This document shows positions 17,596 to 27,791 of a stretch of 64,000 nucleotides of DNA, piece after piece. The notes under the pieces are model-generated. The model saw only the letters and a list, made by a program, of their open reading frames with translations, had not been told where the DNA came from and ran no database searches. The DNA comes from Shewanella canadensis (lineage in GTDB: Bacteria; Pseudomonadota; Gammaproteobacteria; Enterobacterales; Shewanellaceae). Within the stretch, counting starts at the first letter, position 1; every line of letters starts with the position of its first letter. The position numbers and the translations under genes were made by a program. Where the stretch lies: assembly GCF_003966225.1 (NCBI RefSeq), contig NZ_RXNU01000014.1, forward strand, positions 1 through 64,000. Reading direction: 5' to 3'.

Positions 17596-19608
17596 TTACT
17601 TTTTAAACATATCTCTTAAGTTGGCAATGTTAGATTTACCCGCCTGCTGACGCTGTTGTTCGCTCTGAGGTTGCTTACGGTTTTCCCAAACAAGATCATC
17701 TTGCGGCAACTCCATCAAGAAACGGCTGGGTTCACAGCGCATAGTTTCACCAAACTGGCGACGCTCACGACACAGCACAAACCATAGTTCTTTCTGAGCT
17801 CGGGTGATCCCCACGTAGGCGAGGCGACGCTCCTCTTCCACATTGTCTTCATCGATACTGCTCTGGTGAGGCAGGATCCGCTCTTCGGTGCCCACCATAA
17901 ATACATAGGGGAACTCCAGCCCTTTGGAGGCATGCAGCGTCATCAACTGAACTTGATCGCCCCCTTCATCTTCGCTATTACGCTCCATCATATCCCTGAG
18001 CGTTAAACGCGTGACGACTTCAGGCAAAGTCATCCCATCATCCAGTTCATCGCCCTCAAGCATTTCAGTGACCCAGCGGTATAGCTCAGAGATGTTCTTC
18101 ATTCGCATCTCTGCGGCTTTGGCACTTGTGCTGGTCTCATAGAGATAATCTTCGTAATTGATATTACGAATTAGGTGCTTAACCGCGTCCACCGGATCAC
18201 CGCGTGTCGCTTTTTCACCTGTGTCGATAACGAATTGACCAAACTTATACAGAGATGCCATCGCGGCCGGAGGCAGATGATGGTTTAACTCGGCTTCGAA
18301 GATAGCTTCAAACATAGAGATATGACGTTCGTTAGCATAGTTGCCTAAACGCTCGAGTGTCGATGGGCCAATCCCCCGCTTAGGCAGGTTAACCACACGT
18401 AAAAATGCATTATCATCATCCGGATTCACTACCAGTCTGAGATAGGCCATAATATCTTTAATCTCGGCTCTGCCGAAGAAAGAGGTCCCGCCACTGAGTT
18501 TGTAGGGGATCCGGTTGGTCATCAATGCTCGCTCAAGCAAACGCGATTGATGGTTTCCACGGTAGAGAATGGCGTAATCACCGTATTGAGTCCTGCCAAC
18601 AAATTTATGTCGAACCATCTCTGCTATAACACGCTCAGCCTCCTGCTCCTCATTTGCTGCGATCAATACTCTCAATGGCTCACCGTAGGCAAGCTCACTA
18701 AACAACGCCTTATCGTAGACATGGGGGTTGTTAGCGATAAGTATATTGGCGGCTCTTAAAATACACTGGCTCGAGCGATAGTTTTGCTCGAGTTTTATCA
18801 ACTTAAGCTTGGGGAAATCTTCACCCAGTAAGACCAGGTTTTGCGGCTTAGCGCCACGCCAGGAGTAGATAGATTGATCATCATCTCCTACCACGGTAAA
18901 TCTGGCGCGCGTTCCAACCAACAATTTGACGAGTTCATACTGACTGGTGTTGGTATCTTGGTACTCATCCACAAGCATGTATTGAATACGCTTCTGCCAG
19001 CGTTCCCTAACCTCTTGGTTGTGTCTTAACAATAAGGTGGGTAGCAGAATAAGATCATCGAAATCCAGCGCGTTATACGCCTTCATATGTTTAGCGTAAC
19101 GTTGGTATAAGCTGGCAAAAAGCTGTGATTGCTCATCTTTGGCAATCTTCAGTGCCTGATCGGGAACGACAAGATCGCCTTTCCAGTTAGAGATCGCCGT
19201 TATCAGCATCTTGAGCAGATCTTTATCACCATCAAACTCATCTTCGGTGAGATCTTTTAGCAGCGCAAGAGAGTCTTGATCATCGAATAGAGAAAATCCG
19301 GGTTTTAAGCCAACAACCTTATGTTCACGCTTGATGATCTCCAAACCTAATGTATGGAATGTAGATATCCATAAACCTCGGGCCTCTTTACGCCCCATAG
19401 ACTGAGCGACACGCTCTTTCATCTCTCGTGCCGCTTTATTTGTAAAAGTCACCGCCGCTATCGTCCGGGCCTGATAACCACACTTTTGCACTAAATAGGC
19501 GATCTTATTAATGATCACCCTGGTTTTACCACTGCCAGCACCAGCCAGCACTAAGCAAGGGCCAGTAACATAGTGCACTGCATCATTTTGTCCGGGGTTT
19601 AGCTTCAT
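17596..19608 (-). CDS. rep: ATP-dependent DNA helicase Rep
   Basis: This is a superfamily 1A 3'-5' helicase that helps replication forks pass obstacles and PriC-dependent restart. At 670 residues it has the usual Rep length, beginning [11 protein letters not shown]. Walker A is GAGSGKT (23-29), Walker B is VDEYQDTN, motif III is [14 protein letters not shown], and the late motifs [13 protein letters not shown] and [13 protein letters not shown] are present. It reads opposite to its neighbours. Rep, rather than UvrD, is indicated by the N terminus and length. Confidence 0.93.
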   Translation of the reverse strand: MKLNPGQNDAVHYVTGPCLVLAGAGSGKTRVIINKIAYLVQKCGYQARTIAAVTFTNKAAREMKERVAQSMGRKEARGLWISTFHTLGLEIIKREHKVVGLKPGFSLFDDQDSLALLKDLTEDEFDGDKDLLKMLITAISNWKGDLVVPDQALKIAKDEQSQLFASLYQRYAKHMKAYNALDFDDLILLPTLLLRHNQEVRERWQKRIQYMLVDEYQDTNTSQYELVKLLVGTRARFTVVGDDDQSIYSWRGAKPQNLVLLGEDFPKLKLIKLEQNYRSSQCILRAANILIANNPHVYDKALFSELAYGEPLRVLIAANEEQEAERVIAEMVRHKFVGRTQYGDYAILYRGNHQSRLLERALMTNRIPYKLSGGTSFFGRAEIKDIMAYLRLVVNPDDDNAFLRVVNLPKRGIGPSTLERLGNYANERHISMFEAIFEAELNHHLPPAAMASLYKFGQFVIDTGEKATRGDPVDAVKHLIRNINYEDYLYETSTSAKAAEMRMKNISELYRWVTEMLEGDELDDGMTLPEVVTRLTLRDMMERNSEDEGGDQVQLMTLHASKGLEFPYVFMVGTEERILPHQSSIDEDNVEEERRLAYVGITRAQKELWFVLCRERRQFGETMRCEPSRFLMELPQDDLVWENRKQPQSEQQRQQAGKSNIANLRDMFKK

Positions 19609-19830
19609 CTTTTAACTTTTACCAACAAACTAAGAAATATTTTGGGAACCGTGAATCATACCAGAAATTAGAAAGAGCCTTCCTTTTTTTATCCAGAACA
19701 AACGCCGTGAAAACTAATTAAATAGTTAAGTGTCTACTACACTGAGCTAAGTTTCACTCGCCCATAGTGTAAATTTTCATGCATTAGCCTGAATCGATAA
19801 TTGCGATATTCATGTCAGTGACATAGAATA

Positions 19831-19850
19831 GTGAATGAACGTTCATTCAC
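19831..19850. promoter_or_regulatory. Palindromic operator of the TetR/RND operon
   Basis: The 20-bp sequence GTGAATGAACGTTCATTCAC is a perfect palindrome located 27 bp before the preferred TetR start. GAATGAA/TTCATTC half-sites are typical of TetR-family operators. I infer autorepression of the whole efflux operon. Confidence 0.75.
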
Positions 19851-19876
19851 TACATCCACATTGTATGAAAGGTACT

Positions 19877-20473
19877 ATGGATAACAAACGCGAACTTATA
19901 TTTAAAGCCACCGAGAAGATCATTGCCACCAAAGGGCTACAAGGTCTCTCGATGCAACAGATCGCTCAGGAAGCAGGCGTTGCTGCGGGTACCATTTACC
20001 GCTATTTCACAGACAAGGAGGAGCTGATCTCCGAGCTCCGAAAAGATGTGTTACGTGTAGTGGCGAGCCATATTCTGGATAATTGCGAAGAGGGTACGCT
20101 CGAACAGAGGTTCAAGCGTGTCTGGTTCAACATTGTCGATTTTGGACGCCAAAGAACCCATGCGAACCTGAGTTATGAGCAATATATCCACCTTCCAGGC
20201 ATAGACACTGGCCCCCATCAAGCTTTTGAAAGAAGCACCTTTGAAGGGCTACACCACATTTTCACAGAGGGAAGAGATGCCGGGGTATTTCATAACTTGC
20301 AAGATAAAACCTTGTTTGCCACCTCTTTAGAACCGGCTATAGCGCTAGGAAGAAGCATCCGTCGCGGCCAAATGCAATATGATAAAACTGAACTAGAATT
20401 TGTCTGCAATCTTTGTTGGCAATCCATACTTACACCACCAAACACTACTCATAAGGAGCAATCAGGCAGATGA
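19877..20473 (+). CDS. TetR-family repressor of RND efflux operon
   Basis: The protein has ~198 residues with an N-terminal TetR helix-turn-helix (about 5-52; IAQEAGVAAGTIYRYFTDKEEL) and a ligand-binding C-terminal half. An upstream in-frame ATG at 19835 falls inside the 20-bp palindromic operator, so I prefer the ATG at 19877, preceded by AAAGG. The stop overlaps the adaptor gene start by 4 bp (ATGA), which puts repressor, adaptor and pump in one operon. The ligand is unknown. Confidence 0.88.
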   Translation: MDNKRELIFKATEKIIATKGLQGLSMQQIAQEAGVAAGTIYRYFTDKEELISELRKDVLRVVASHILDNCEEGTLEQRFKRVWFNIVDFGRQRTHANLSYEQYIHLPGIDTGPHQAFERSTFEGLHHIFTEGRDAGVFHNLQDKTLFATSLEPAIALGRSIRRGQMQYDKTELEFVCNLCWQSILTPPNTTHKEQSGR

Positions 20474-21588
20474 AAAAATGGACCCTGATTATGCTAATCA
20501 TCGCATTACTGGCCTTTGGCTCGGTAATAGGTTTTAACGTCATGGTAAAAGGTAAAATTGCCGATGCCATTGCCAATATGCCAGAACCTGAATCGCCAGT
20601 GACTACCATGACACTGATCCCAGAAAGCTGGCAACCCACCATAGATGCGATCGGTTTTGTAGAACCCAATCAAGGTGTCACCATTGCCAATGAACTGTCG
20701 GGTGTCGTCTCTGAGATAAACTTTGAAAACGGGAGTTCGATAAGTAAGGGCCACAGCCTGATCGTGCTCGACTCTAAGGTCGAAAAAGCCAACTTAAAGG
20801 GCAAGATGGTTCAATTACCTGCCGCCGAAGCCGATTTCAAACGACTCACACGCCTTTACAAGCAAAAGTCGGTATCTAAGCAAGACTTAGATAATAGTGA
20901 ATCAAAATATCTGGCCCTGAAAGCCGATATAGAAAGCTTAACGGCCACCATAGACCGTAGAGAGATCGATGCACCTTTCGATGGTTTGGTGGGAATACGC
21001 AGCGTTAACTTAGGTGAGTATCTGCAGGCTGGCGCCGATATTGTTCGCCTCGAAGATATCAGCACCATGAAGATCCGCTTTACCGTGCCACAAACCCAGC
21101 TTCCACGCATCTCAACCGGACAGATCATCCACGTCTTCGTCGATGCCTATCCAAAACAGCCATTTGAAGGAAAAATATCAGCCATTGAGCCTGCGGTTTT
21201 CTACCAGAGTGGTCTCATTCAAATTCAGGCAACCATTCCAAATACCGATACCAAACTGCGTAGCGGTATGTTTGCACGAGTCGAAGTGTTACTGCCAGAG
21301 ATGACCAATCAACTTGTTCTGCCTCAAACCGCCATTAACTTCACTCTCTACGGTAACTCTATCTACATCCTTAACGAAGTTTCTGAAGAGGGAAAAACGG
21401 TAACACGTGTTAAACAGATCAATGTGGAAGTACTGGAGCGTAACGGAAATAACGCCTTAGTCACAGGTGAACTGAAAGCCAGCGATCAGATAGTGACATC
21501 GGGGCAAATTCGATTAAGTAACAACAGCAAAGTCAAAGTGACTGAGGATAAAGCATTAACTCCTCCAGCCACTATGCCACAACTATAA
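20470..21588 (+). CDS. RND efflux periplasmic adaptor (membrane fusion protein)
   Basis: The 372-residue periplasmic adaptor bridges the RND pump to an outer-membrane channel. It has an N-terminal membrane anchor (about 5-25), a lipoyl domain with a short coiled-coil hairpin (about 60-170, including IDAPFDGLVGIR), a beta-barrel and a membrane-proximal domain. It is translationally coupled to the TetR gene and lies 12 bp from the pump gene. No outer-membrane channel gene is in the operon, so a shared TolC-type channel is likely. Confidence 0.92.
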   Translation: MKKWTLIMLIIALLAFGSVIGFNVMVKGKIADAIANMPEPESPVTTMTLIPESWQPTIDAIGFVEPNQGVTIANELSGVVSEINFENGSSISKGHSLIVLDSKVEKANLKGKMVQLPAAEADFKRLTRLYKQKSVSKQDLDNSESKYLALKADIESLTATIDRREIDAPFDGLVGIRSVNLGEYLQAGADIVRLEDISTMKIRFTVPQTQLPRISTGQIIHVFVDAYPKQPFEGKISAIEPAVFYQSGLIQIQATIPNTDTKLRSGMFARVEVLLPEMTNQLVLPQTAINFTLYGNSIYILNEVSEEGKTVTRVKQINVEVLERNGNNALVTGELKASDQIVTSGQIRLSNNSKVKVTEDKALTPPATMPQL

Positions 21589-21600
21589 TAGGAGCTGGCA

Positions 21601-24600
21601 ATGCGCTTTACTGATATATTTATTCGCAGGCCGGTACTCGCCGCCTCGATAAGCTTCATGCTGTTACTCTTGGGTTTTTACTCCCTGAGCAACATGCAGG
21701 TACGTGAATACCCAGAGATGACCAACACAGTGGTCACGGTATCCACCAGCTACTACGGTGCCGATGCAAACCTGATCCAAGGCTTCATCACCCAGCCGCT
21801 TGAGCAAGCGTTAGCTCAAGCCGATAACGTCGACTTCATGACATCGGATAGCTTCTTAGGCAGCTCAAAAATCACCGTATACATGAAGCTTAATACCGAC
21901 CCCAATGGTGCCCTGGCTGACATTCTTGCCAAGGTAAATTCGGTGCGGTCTCAACTACCTAAAGAGGCCGAAGACTCGACCGTTGATATGTCGACGGGTT
22001 CACAAACCTCCGTACTCTATATCTCCTTCTATAGCGATGAGATTAACTCGAGCCAGATCACCGATTACTTAGAGCGAGTGGTAAAACCTCAACTCTTCAC
22101 CATCGACGGTGTCGCTAAGGTTAACCTCTACGGTGGTATTAAATATGCCATGAGGATCTGGTTAGACCCCGCTAGAATGGGAGCCTTCGGTCTCTCATCA
22201 ACTGAGGTCATGCAGGTTTTACAGGCGAATAACTATCAATCTGCAGTAGGTCAGGCTAATGGGGTCTTTACCCTGTTTAACGGTACCGCAGATACTCAGG
22301 TTGCTACCGTCGATGAGTTGAAAAAACTGGTCATAGGCAGTAAAGAGGGGCTTGTGGTTCGACTCGGTGATATTGCCGATGTGAGCTTAGAGAAGAGTCA
22401 CGATGTCTACCGCGCGCTTGCCGATGGTCAGGAGGCTGTAGTTGTTGCACTGGATGTGACTCCAACGGCAAACCCATTAGTTGTCGCTGCCGATGCTCGC
22501 GCACTCATGCCCGATATCGAACGTAACTTACCTGTCTCTATGAAGACCCGTATCCTATATGACTCCTCTCTTGCCATCGATGAATCGATTCAAGAGGTCA
22601 TTAAGACCATAGGTGAAGCTGCATTGATCGTTATCATAGTGATCACCCTGTTCTTAGGCTCATTTCGCGCGGTCATTATCCCTATTGTCACCATTCCGCT
22701 CTCCTTGATCGGTGTTGCCATCATAATGATGATATTTGGCTTTACGCTGAACCTGATGACACTGCTAGCCATGGTACTGGCCATCGGCTTGGTGGTCGAT
22801 GATGCCATCGTGGTAGTAGAAAATGTCGACCGACATATCAAGTTAGGCGAGTCGCCATTTAGAGCCGCTATTATCGGTACTCGCGAGATAGCGGTTCCCG
22901 TTATATCTATGACCATTACGCTGGCGGCCGTGTACGCGCCAATTGCATTGATGGGCGGTATCACAGGCTCCCTCTTTAAGGAGTTTGCCTTAACCTTAGC
23001 TGGTGCGGTGTTTATATCGGGAATTGTGGCCCTAACTCTGTCACCTATGATGTGCTCGAAGATCTTGAAGCCTCATTCGGCTCCCAACCGTTTTGAGTTT
23101 GCCGTCGAGAACTTTCTTGAGGGCATGACGAAACGCTATCAGAGGATGCTGAATGCGGTAATGGAGCGTAGACCCGTCGTTATCGCCTTCGCTGTTATCG
23201 TCTTCGCCTCTTTACCGGTGATGTTCAGTTTTATACCATCAGAGCTGGCACCCAACGAAGATAAGAGTGTCGTTATGATGATGGGCACCGCCCCCTCTAC
23301 GGCTAACTTAGATTACATCCAATCGAATATGGCGTTAGTCACCGATATGATCAAGGCACATCCTGAGTCGGCGGCTTCTCTTGCCTTCGTCGGGATCCCT
23401 AACTCGAATCAAGCCTTCGGTATCGCTCCATTAGTCCCTTGGAGTGAGCGCGATAAGAGCCAGAAAGAGATGCAGAAGATGCTGGGCGAAGAGGTGAAGC
23501 AAGTGCCGGGAATGGCAGTCACCACATTCCAGATGCCTGAACTTCCGGGTGCATCCGGTGGTCTGCCTATTCAGTTTGTTATCACGACATCTAACTCTTT
23601 TGAAAGCCTGTTCCAGATAGGAAGCAGCGTGCTGGAGAAAGTGCAGCAGAGTCCGCTATTTGTCTACTCGGAGATTAACCTTAAGTTTGACTCCGGTACT
23701 ATGAAGATCCATATCAAACGCGATCTTGCGGGGACCTATGGCATCACGATGCAAGACATTGGTATGACCCTAACGACGATGATGAGTGACGGTTACGTCA
23801 ACCGCATCAACTTAGACGGTCGCTCTTATGAGGTGATCCCTCAAGTTGAGCGTCAGTATCGTGCCAACCCCGAGGCGCTCGATGGTTTCTATGTTAAGGC
23901 TGCAGACGGTAACTCGATACCACTATCGAGCTTAGTCGATATTGAGATGGTAGCCGAGCCACGCTCTCTGCCTCACTTCAATCAGATGAATGCTCTGACT
24001 GTAGGCGGAGTGGCAACACCGGGTGTCGCTATCGGCGATGCCATCGACTTCCTTAAGAATATCGGTGATAACGATCTCCCTAAAGGCTACAACTATGACT
24101 TCTTAGGTGAAGCTCGCCAATATGTCACAGAAGGCTCGGCTCTGTTTGCTACCTTCGGTCTGGCACTTGCCATCATCTTCCTGGTTCTGGCGAGTCAATT
24201 CGAGAGTGCCAGAGATCCTTTGGTTATCCTGGTATCGGTGCCGCTCGCCATCAGTGGTGCACTCATCGCATTGGGCTGGACTCACATATTTGGCCTCTCA
24301 TCGATGAACATCTATACCCAGGTCGGTCTCATCACCTTGGTGGGCTTGATTACCAAACACGGTATCTTGATGTGTGAAGTGGCTAAAGAGGAGCAACTGC
24401 ATAATGGCCTGAGTAAGATGGAGGCCATTAAACTGGCCGCCACAGTACGTTTGCGTCCAATCCTGATGACGACAGCGGCCATGATTGCCGGCTTAATCCC
24501 GCTGCTATTCGCAGTAGGCGCTGGTGCCATTGCACGCTTTAATATCGGCCTCGTTATTGTTTCAGGCCTGGCTATCGGTACCCTGTTCACCCTGTTTGTA

Positions 24601-24684
24601 CTGCCGGTGATCTATACCTATCTTGCAGAGAAGCATGAGCCTCTTCCAGTGTTCGATGAAGAGGGACATATCGCAGCGAACTAG
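21601..24684 (+). CDS. RND-family multidrug efflux pump, inner-membrane subunit
   Basis: The 1027-residue proton-driven pump belongs to the HAE1/AcrB superfamily, with twelve predicted membrane helices and two large periplasmic loops. The proton-relay motif GLVVDDAIVVVEN lies around 396-410, and a second helical block is near 850-1010. It closely follows the adaptor gene and ends in a strong terminator. AcrB-type drug efflux is the family role; the substrate cannot be read from sequence. Confidence 0.93.
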   Translation: MRFTDIFIRRPVLAASISFMLLLLGFYSLSNMQVREYPEMTNTVVTVSTSYYGADANLIQGFITQPLEQALAQADNVDFMTSDSFLGSSKITVYMKLNTDPNGALADILAKVNSVRSQLPKEAEDSTVDMSTGSQTSVLYISFYSDEINSSQITDYLERVVKPQLFTIDGVAKVNLYGGIKYAMRIWLDPARMGAFGLSSTEVMQVLQANNYQSAVGQANGVFTLFNGTADTQVATVDELKKLVIGSKEGLVVRLGDIADVSLEKSHDVYRALADGQEAVVVALDVTPTANPLVVAADARALMPDIERNLPVSMKTRILYDSSLAIDESIQEVIKTIGEAALIVIIVITLFLGSFRAVIIPIVTIPLSLIGVAIIMMIFGFTLNLMTLLAMVLAIGLVVDDAIVVVENVDRHIKLGESPFRAAIIGTREIAVPVISMTITLAAVYAPIALMGGITGSLFKEFALTLAGAVFISGIVALTLSPMMCSKILKPHSAPNRFEFAVENFLEGMTKRYQRMLNAVMERRPVVIAFAVIVFASLPVMFSFIPSELAPNEDKSVVMMMGTAPSTANLDYIQSNMALVTDMIKAHPESAASLAFVGIPNSNQAFGIAPLVPWSERDKSQKEMQKMLGEEVKQVPGMAVTTFQMPELPGASGGLPIQFVITTSNSFESLFQIGSSVLEKVQQSPLFVYSEINLKFDSGTMKIHIKRDLAGTYGITMQDIGMTLTTMMSDGYVNRINLDGRSYEVIPQVERQYRANPEALDGFYVKAADGNSIPLSSLVDIEMVAEPRSLPHFNQMNALTVGGVATPGVAIGDAIDFLKNIGDNDLPKGYNYDFLGEARQYVTEGSALFATFGLALAIIFLVLASQFESARDPLVILVSVPLAISGALIALGWTHIFGLSSMNIYTQVGLITLVGLITKHGILMCEVAKEEQLHNGLSKMEAIKLAATVRLRPILMTTAAMIAGLIPLLFAVGAGAIARFNIGLVIVSGLAIGTLFTLFVLPVIYTYLAEKHEPLPVFDEEGHIAAN

Positions 24685-24710
24685 TGATAACTCACTCATA
24701 GTTTAAACAT

Positions 24711-24746
24711 AAGGCCCTAACCATCTTCATGGCTAGGGCCTTTTTT
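24711..24746 (+). terminator. Terminator of the RND operon
   Basis: The stem AAGGCCCTAACCAT with its near-perfect complement (ATGGCTAGGGCCTT) and the T-run TTTTTT lies 26 bp after the pump stop codon. Confidence 0.92.
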
Positions 24747-24836
24747 ATTTACACAGCTTTTGTTGTCCAATAAACCTTGGCTCAGGTACAATCCTAACTA
24801 ATAATCAAAGGCGATAGCCCACAGCGGAAATAGATC

Positions 24837-25097
24837 ATGATCAATCCAAAGAAAATCGAAGAAGTTGCTAAGCAACTGAGCGAAAACCTGCCTAGCGGAC
24901 TGAAGCAATTCGCTGGCGAATTTGAAGAAAAAAGTAAGCAGGTCCTTCAAAATCAATTGATGAAATTAGATGTTGTCTCTCATGAAGAGTTCGAAGTACA
25001 ACAACATGTGCTACTAAAGACACGTGAAAAACTTGAAGCCCTTCAGGCACAAGTCGATGCACTGGAGAAGAGACTCAACGAGAGTGAAAGCGAATAA
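24837..25097 (+). CDS. ubiK: Ubiquinone biosynthesis accessory factor UbiK
   Basis: The 86-residue protein of the YqiC/BMFP family starts MINPKKIEEVAKQLSENLP and ends in a coiled coil rich in Leu/Glu (about 50-84). UbiK is a trimeric accessory factor for the soluble Ubi complex in aerobic ubiquinone biosynthesis. It is monocistronic and followed by a bidirectional terminator shared with the convergent gene. Confidence 0.9.
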   Translation: MINPKKIEEVAKQLSENLPSGLKQFAGEFEEKSKQVLQNQLMKLDVVSHEEFEVQQHVLLKTREKLEALQAQVDALEKRLNESESE

Positions 25098-25119
25098 GCT
25101 TCAGGTTAAGCATGATACG

Positions 25120-25147
25120 AATGAAGAGCGCTTTCGCGCTCTTCATT
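25120..25147. terminator. Bidirectional terminator between ubiK and the DUF417 gene
   Basis: A perfect 12-bp stem (AATGAAGAGCGC with complement) closes a TTTC loop, with A/T-rich flanks on both sides, between convergent genes. Confidence 0.85.
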
Positions 25148-25162
25148 ATTGTGTAGAAGACT

Positions 25163-26014
25163 CTATTCGACCGTTTTCTTTTTCGATGCATAAAATAAAA
25201 GGCATCCCGCCAGCAAGACGAGATCCTTCACGATAAATTGGCCACTTCCCGTTAATAAGGGAAAACCATGACTCAACTCATAAGCGGGTAAGCTAATAAC
25301 AAAGCTTTGTGTCGCCAGGAAGGTTAATGCCGCAACCGATAATCCCAATGTCCTCGCCCACGCATATTTATAGCCGAGCAGCAGCCCGAGTACGGCAACC
25401 AACTCAATGATGCCGATAAAGTATGAACCATGAAGCACACTAAACAGATCATATATCCAGCTGAAAAACGGGCTCGTCGCCATCAAACGCTCTATACCAT
25501 CGGCTTCTATCTGAGTGAACTTCATTCCTCCTATCCACATCATCACTAATATCACCCCCGCCCATATCAGCTTAAGTGAAAGGCGGTTTAACTGTCGATG
25601 TCCGGCGTAGTTGGAGGCGATATAAGCCGTTACACCAGCAATGGCCAGATACTTAATCAGTCCTTGCCCCGCACCTATGGCAGGAAAGCCGCCTAAGCTC
25701 TCTATCCACACTGGGTGAGTGAATAGCATCAAGATAGGTACCAAAGCCACCAGCGAATAGAGATAGAGCATATACTGGCTCAGCTTATGCGCAGGAAAGA
25801 TTAATGCGGCAACCACAGTTAACTGCATGACACCTAGCACAGCCGATAACCAAGCTAGATCGGGCAAGCTCACCGCCACCAGTTGTTTAGCAAAATAGCT
25901 CGCATCGACTGCAGTAAAGCGATTCATTGCTGTTGTCAGTAAAAATACTCCCAATAGCACTCGTGCGATGGCTAAGGCACGTATTGATTTAATCTCGAAC
26001 ATACTCATCTCCAA
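25163..26014 (-). CDS. DUF417 (YkgB/RclC-like) integral membrane protein
   Basis: The 283-residue protein has about seven or eight hydrophobic segments and ends KKKTVE in the cytoplasm. It resembles the YkgB/RclC family, where RclC is part of a reactive-chlorine response, and is loosely DoxX-like. There are three candidate in-frame ATGs in the first five codons (26014, 26008, 26002). No redox partner gene is adjacent, so the function remains open. Confidence 0.65.
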   Translation of the reverse strand: MEMSMFEIKSIRALAIARVLLGVFLLTTAMNRFTAVDASYFAKQLVAVSLPDLAWLSAVLGVMQLTVVAALIFPAHKLSQYMLYLYSLVALVPILMLFTHPVWIESLGGFPAIGAGQGLIKYLAIAGVTAYIASNYAGHRQLNRLSLKLIWAGVILVMMWIGGMKFTQIEADGIERLMATSPFFSWIYDLFSVLHGSYFIGIIELVAVLGLLLGYKYAWARTLGLSVAALTFLATQSFVISLPAYELSHGFPLLTGSGQFIVKDLVLLAGCLLFYASKKKTVE

Positions 26015-26015
26015 A

Positions 26016-26262
26016 TCAGATGCACCAATAGACCCAGAAAACCAAATAGCTATTTCATCGATTGGTAATATAAACTGAATTAGGGTTACGCCTTGCCACT
26101 TATCATTCCAAATTCAGATGAATATAAATCGAAATCTTCCAGCAGAAAAAGGAGCAACCCACCACAACATTGCCCTTTTCTCGCCACTATTGATCACTAG
26201 CTTGCCCTCATAGGCCAGGTAAATTCTGTTTCAATACTCTCAGCATCAAAGAGGGATTTATC
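26016..26262. other. 247-bp intergenic region, nothing recognised
   Basis: This is the divergent spacer between the DUF417 gene and creD. I see no convincing ORF, repeat or strong hairpin. It must hold promoters for both genes. Confidence 0.5.
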
Positions 26263-27627
26263 ATGCTCAATTTCTTCACTACGGCTACCACTAACCTAAC
26301 CCATAAGATCATCGTTCTTGTGGGAATGTCACTGCTCTCTTCCATTCCGCTTGGGCTTGTTATGAATATGACCTCAGACAGAGAGTACCTCTATCACGAC
26401 GTGGTTAATGAAATTGGCCGTTCATGGGGAGAGCAGCAGAGAATCGCTGGACCCGCACTCGTCTTACCTTATAGCTATGAGGTCGTTCAGGAGAAGATCG
26501 ATGATGAAGGATACACGGTAAAAATTAAGAGCAGCTTCCAAGATGAGTTGGTTATTTTGCCAAAAGTTCTGGATCTCGATATGGATCTAGCCCACGACTT
26601 TCGCTCAAGAGGGATATACCAATCCTTAGTTTACAGTACCACGGTCAGTGGCAGAGCTAAGTTCGTCATTCCCGAGATAAAGATCCCTAACCTTATCTCC
26701 CTGGAGGCTGAAAGTGCCCGGCTGGTTTTCGGTATCTCAGCCAATCAGGCGATTGAGAAAATTGAATCATTTGAAGTGACCAGTTCTAAAACGGCGTCAT
26801 CAAATATAAATACCGTGGGCGACATCATGCCGGGAACCGGATTACCCCAACAACCAGGACTGGAGCGTGGCTTTCACCTACCCATAGATTTAGGTTTAGA
26901 TTTAAATCTTAATCAGACTCAATTTAATGTCGACTTTGCGATACAGCTTCGGGGATCACAGGCCATTAGTGCACTGCCCTTAGGTGAGCAGACCAACATC
27001 AGCATCTCGAGCGATTGGCCCCACCCCAGCTTTAACGGGCTCCTGCCAACGAGTAGAGAGATCACAGACACAGGGTTTAAGGCAAGTTGGCAGATCAGCC
27101 ACTTGACCCGTAACTACCCACAAGTGTTCACTAAGCAGCTTGAAATAAACCTTACCGAAGTTGAAGCCAGCACGGCGTTATTTGAGCCCGTCACTCACTA
27201 TGGGAAAGTGGAGCGTTCGGTCAAATATGGCATGTTATTTATTGCATTAACCTTCATCGTACTTTTGATATTTGAGCTTAGCCAACAAAGCTCGCTTAGT
27301 CTGGTTCAATACCTGTTGGTCGGCTGCGCCGTCACCCTTTTCTACCTGTTGTTACTCTCGTTATCAGAACATCTAGCCTTCGCTCAAGCCTATATGATTG
27401 CGGCGAGTATCCCGGTGTTATCTATATCGCCTTATGTCGCCAGTGCGACTGCCAGCATGAGAAAGGGAGGGATAATCGCGGCCATGTTGGTCTGTCTGTA
27501 CGCTGTGCTGTACTCAATCTTAAGACTTGAAGATTTCGCATTGCTGATGGGAACGGGCTTGCTGCTTATAGCCCTCTTGGTTCTGATGTTTATTACCCGG
27601 CATAAGAGTCTGCACTGTGAAATATGA
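26263..27627 (+). CDS. creD: CreD-family inner-membrane protein
   Basis: The 454-residue protein has an N-terminal membrane helix (about 12-32), a long periplasmic domain and a C-terminal block of five or six helices (about 325-450) beginning YGMLFIALTFIVLLIFEL, the CreD hallmark. CreD is linked to envelope integrity and colicin/beta-lactam responses in other bacteria. No creBC two-component genes accompany it here, so regulation by CreBC is not supported by context. Confidence 0.88.
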   Translation: MLNFFTTATTNLTHKIIVLVGMSLLSSIPLGLVMNMTSDREYLYHDVVNEIGRSWGEQQRIAGPALVLPYSYEVVQEKIDDEGYTVKIKSSFQDELVILPKVLDLDMDLAHDFRSRGIYQSLVYSTTVSGRAKFVIPEIKIPNLISLEAESARLVFGISANQAIEKIESFEVTSSKTASSNINTVGDIMPGTGLPQQPGLERGFHLPIDLGLDLNLNQTQFNVDFAIQLRGSQAISALPLGEQTNISISSDWPHPSFNGLLPTSREITDTGFKASWQISHLTRNYPQVFTKQLEINLTEVEASTALFEPVTHYGKVERSVKYGMLFIALTFIVLLIFELSQQSSLSLVQYLLVGCAVTLFYLLLLSLSEHLAFAQAYMIAASIPVLSISPYVASATASMRKGGIIAAMLVCLYAVLYSILRLEDFALLMGTGLLLIALLVLMFITRHKSLHCEI

Positions 27628-27791
27628 TGCGCGAAGTTTTACATCAGTGCTAATTCAGTGTTAATGCCTTGCCGTCAATTATCCTAAATGGTCGATTTAT
27701 CGGGCTATTCGCTTGGCAATATCTTTGTTGCGCGTTAGCCTGAAAAACTATTTGGCAAAGAGTCCTTCACCATCGGTATGAGACCCTATTC

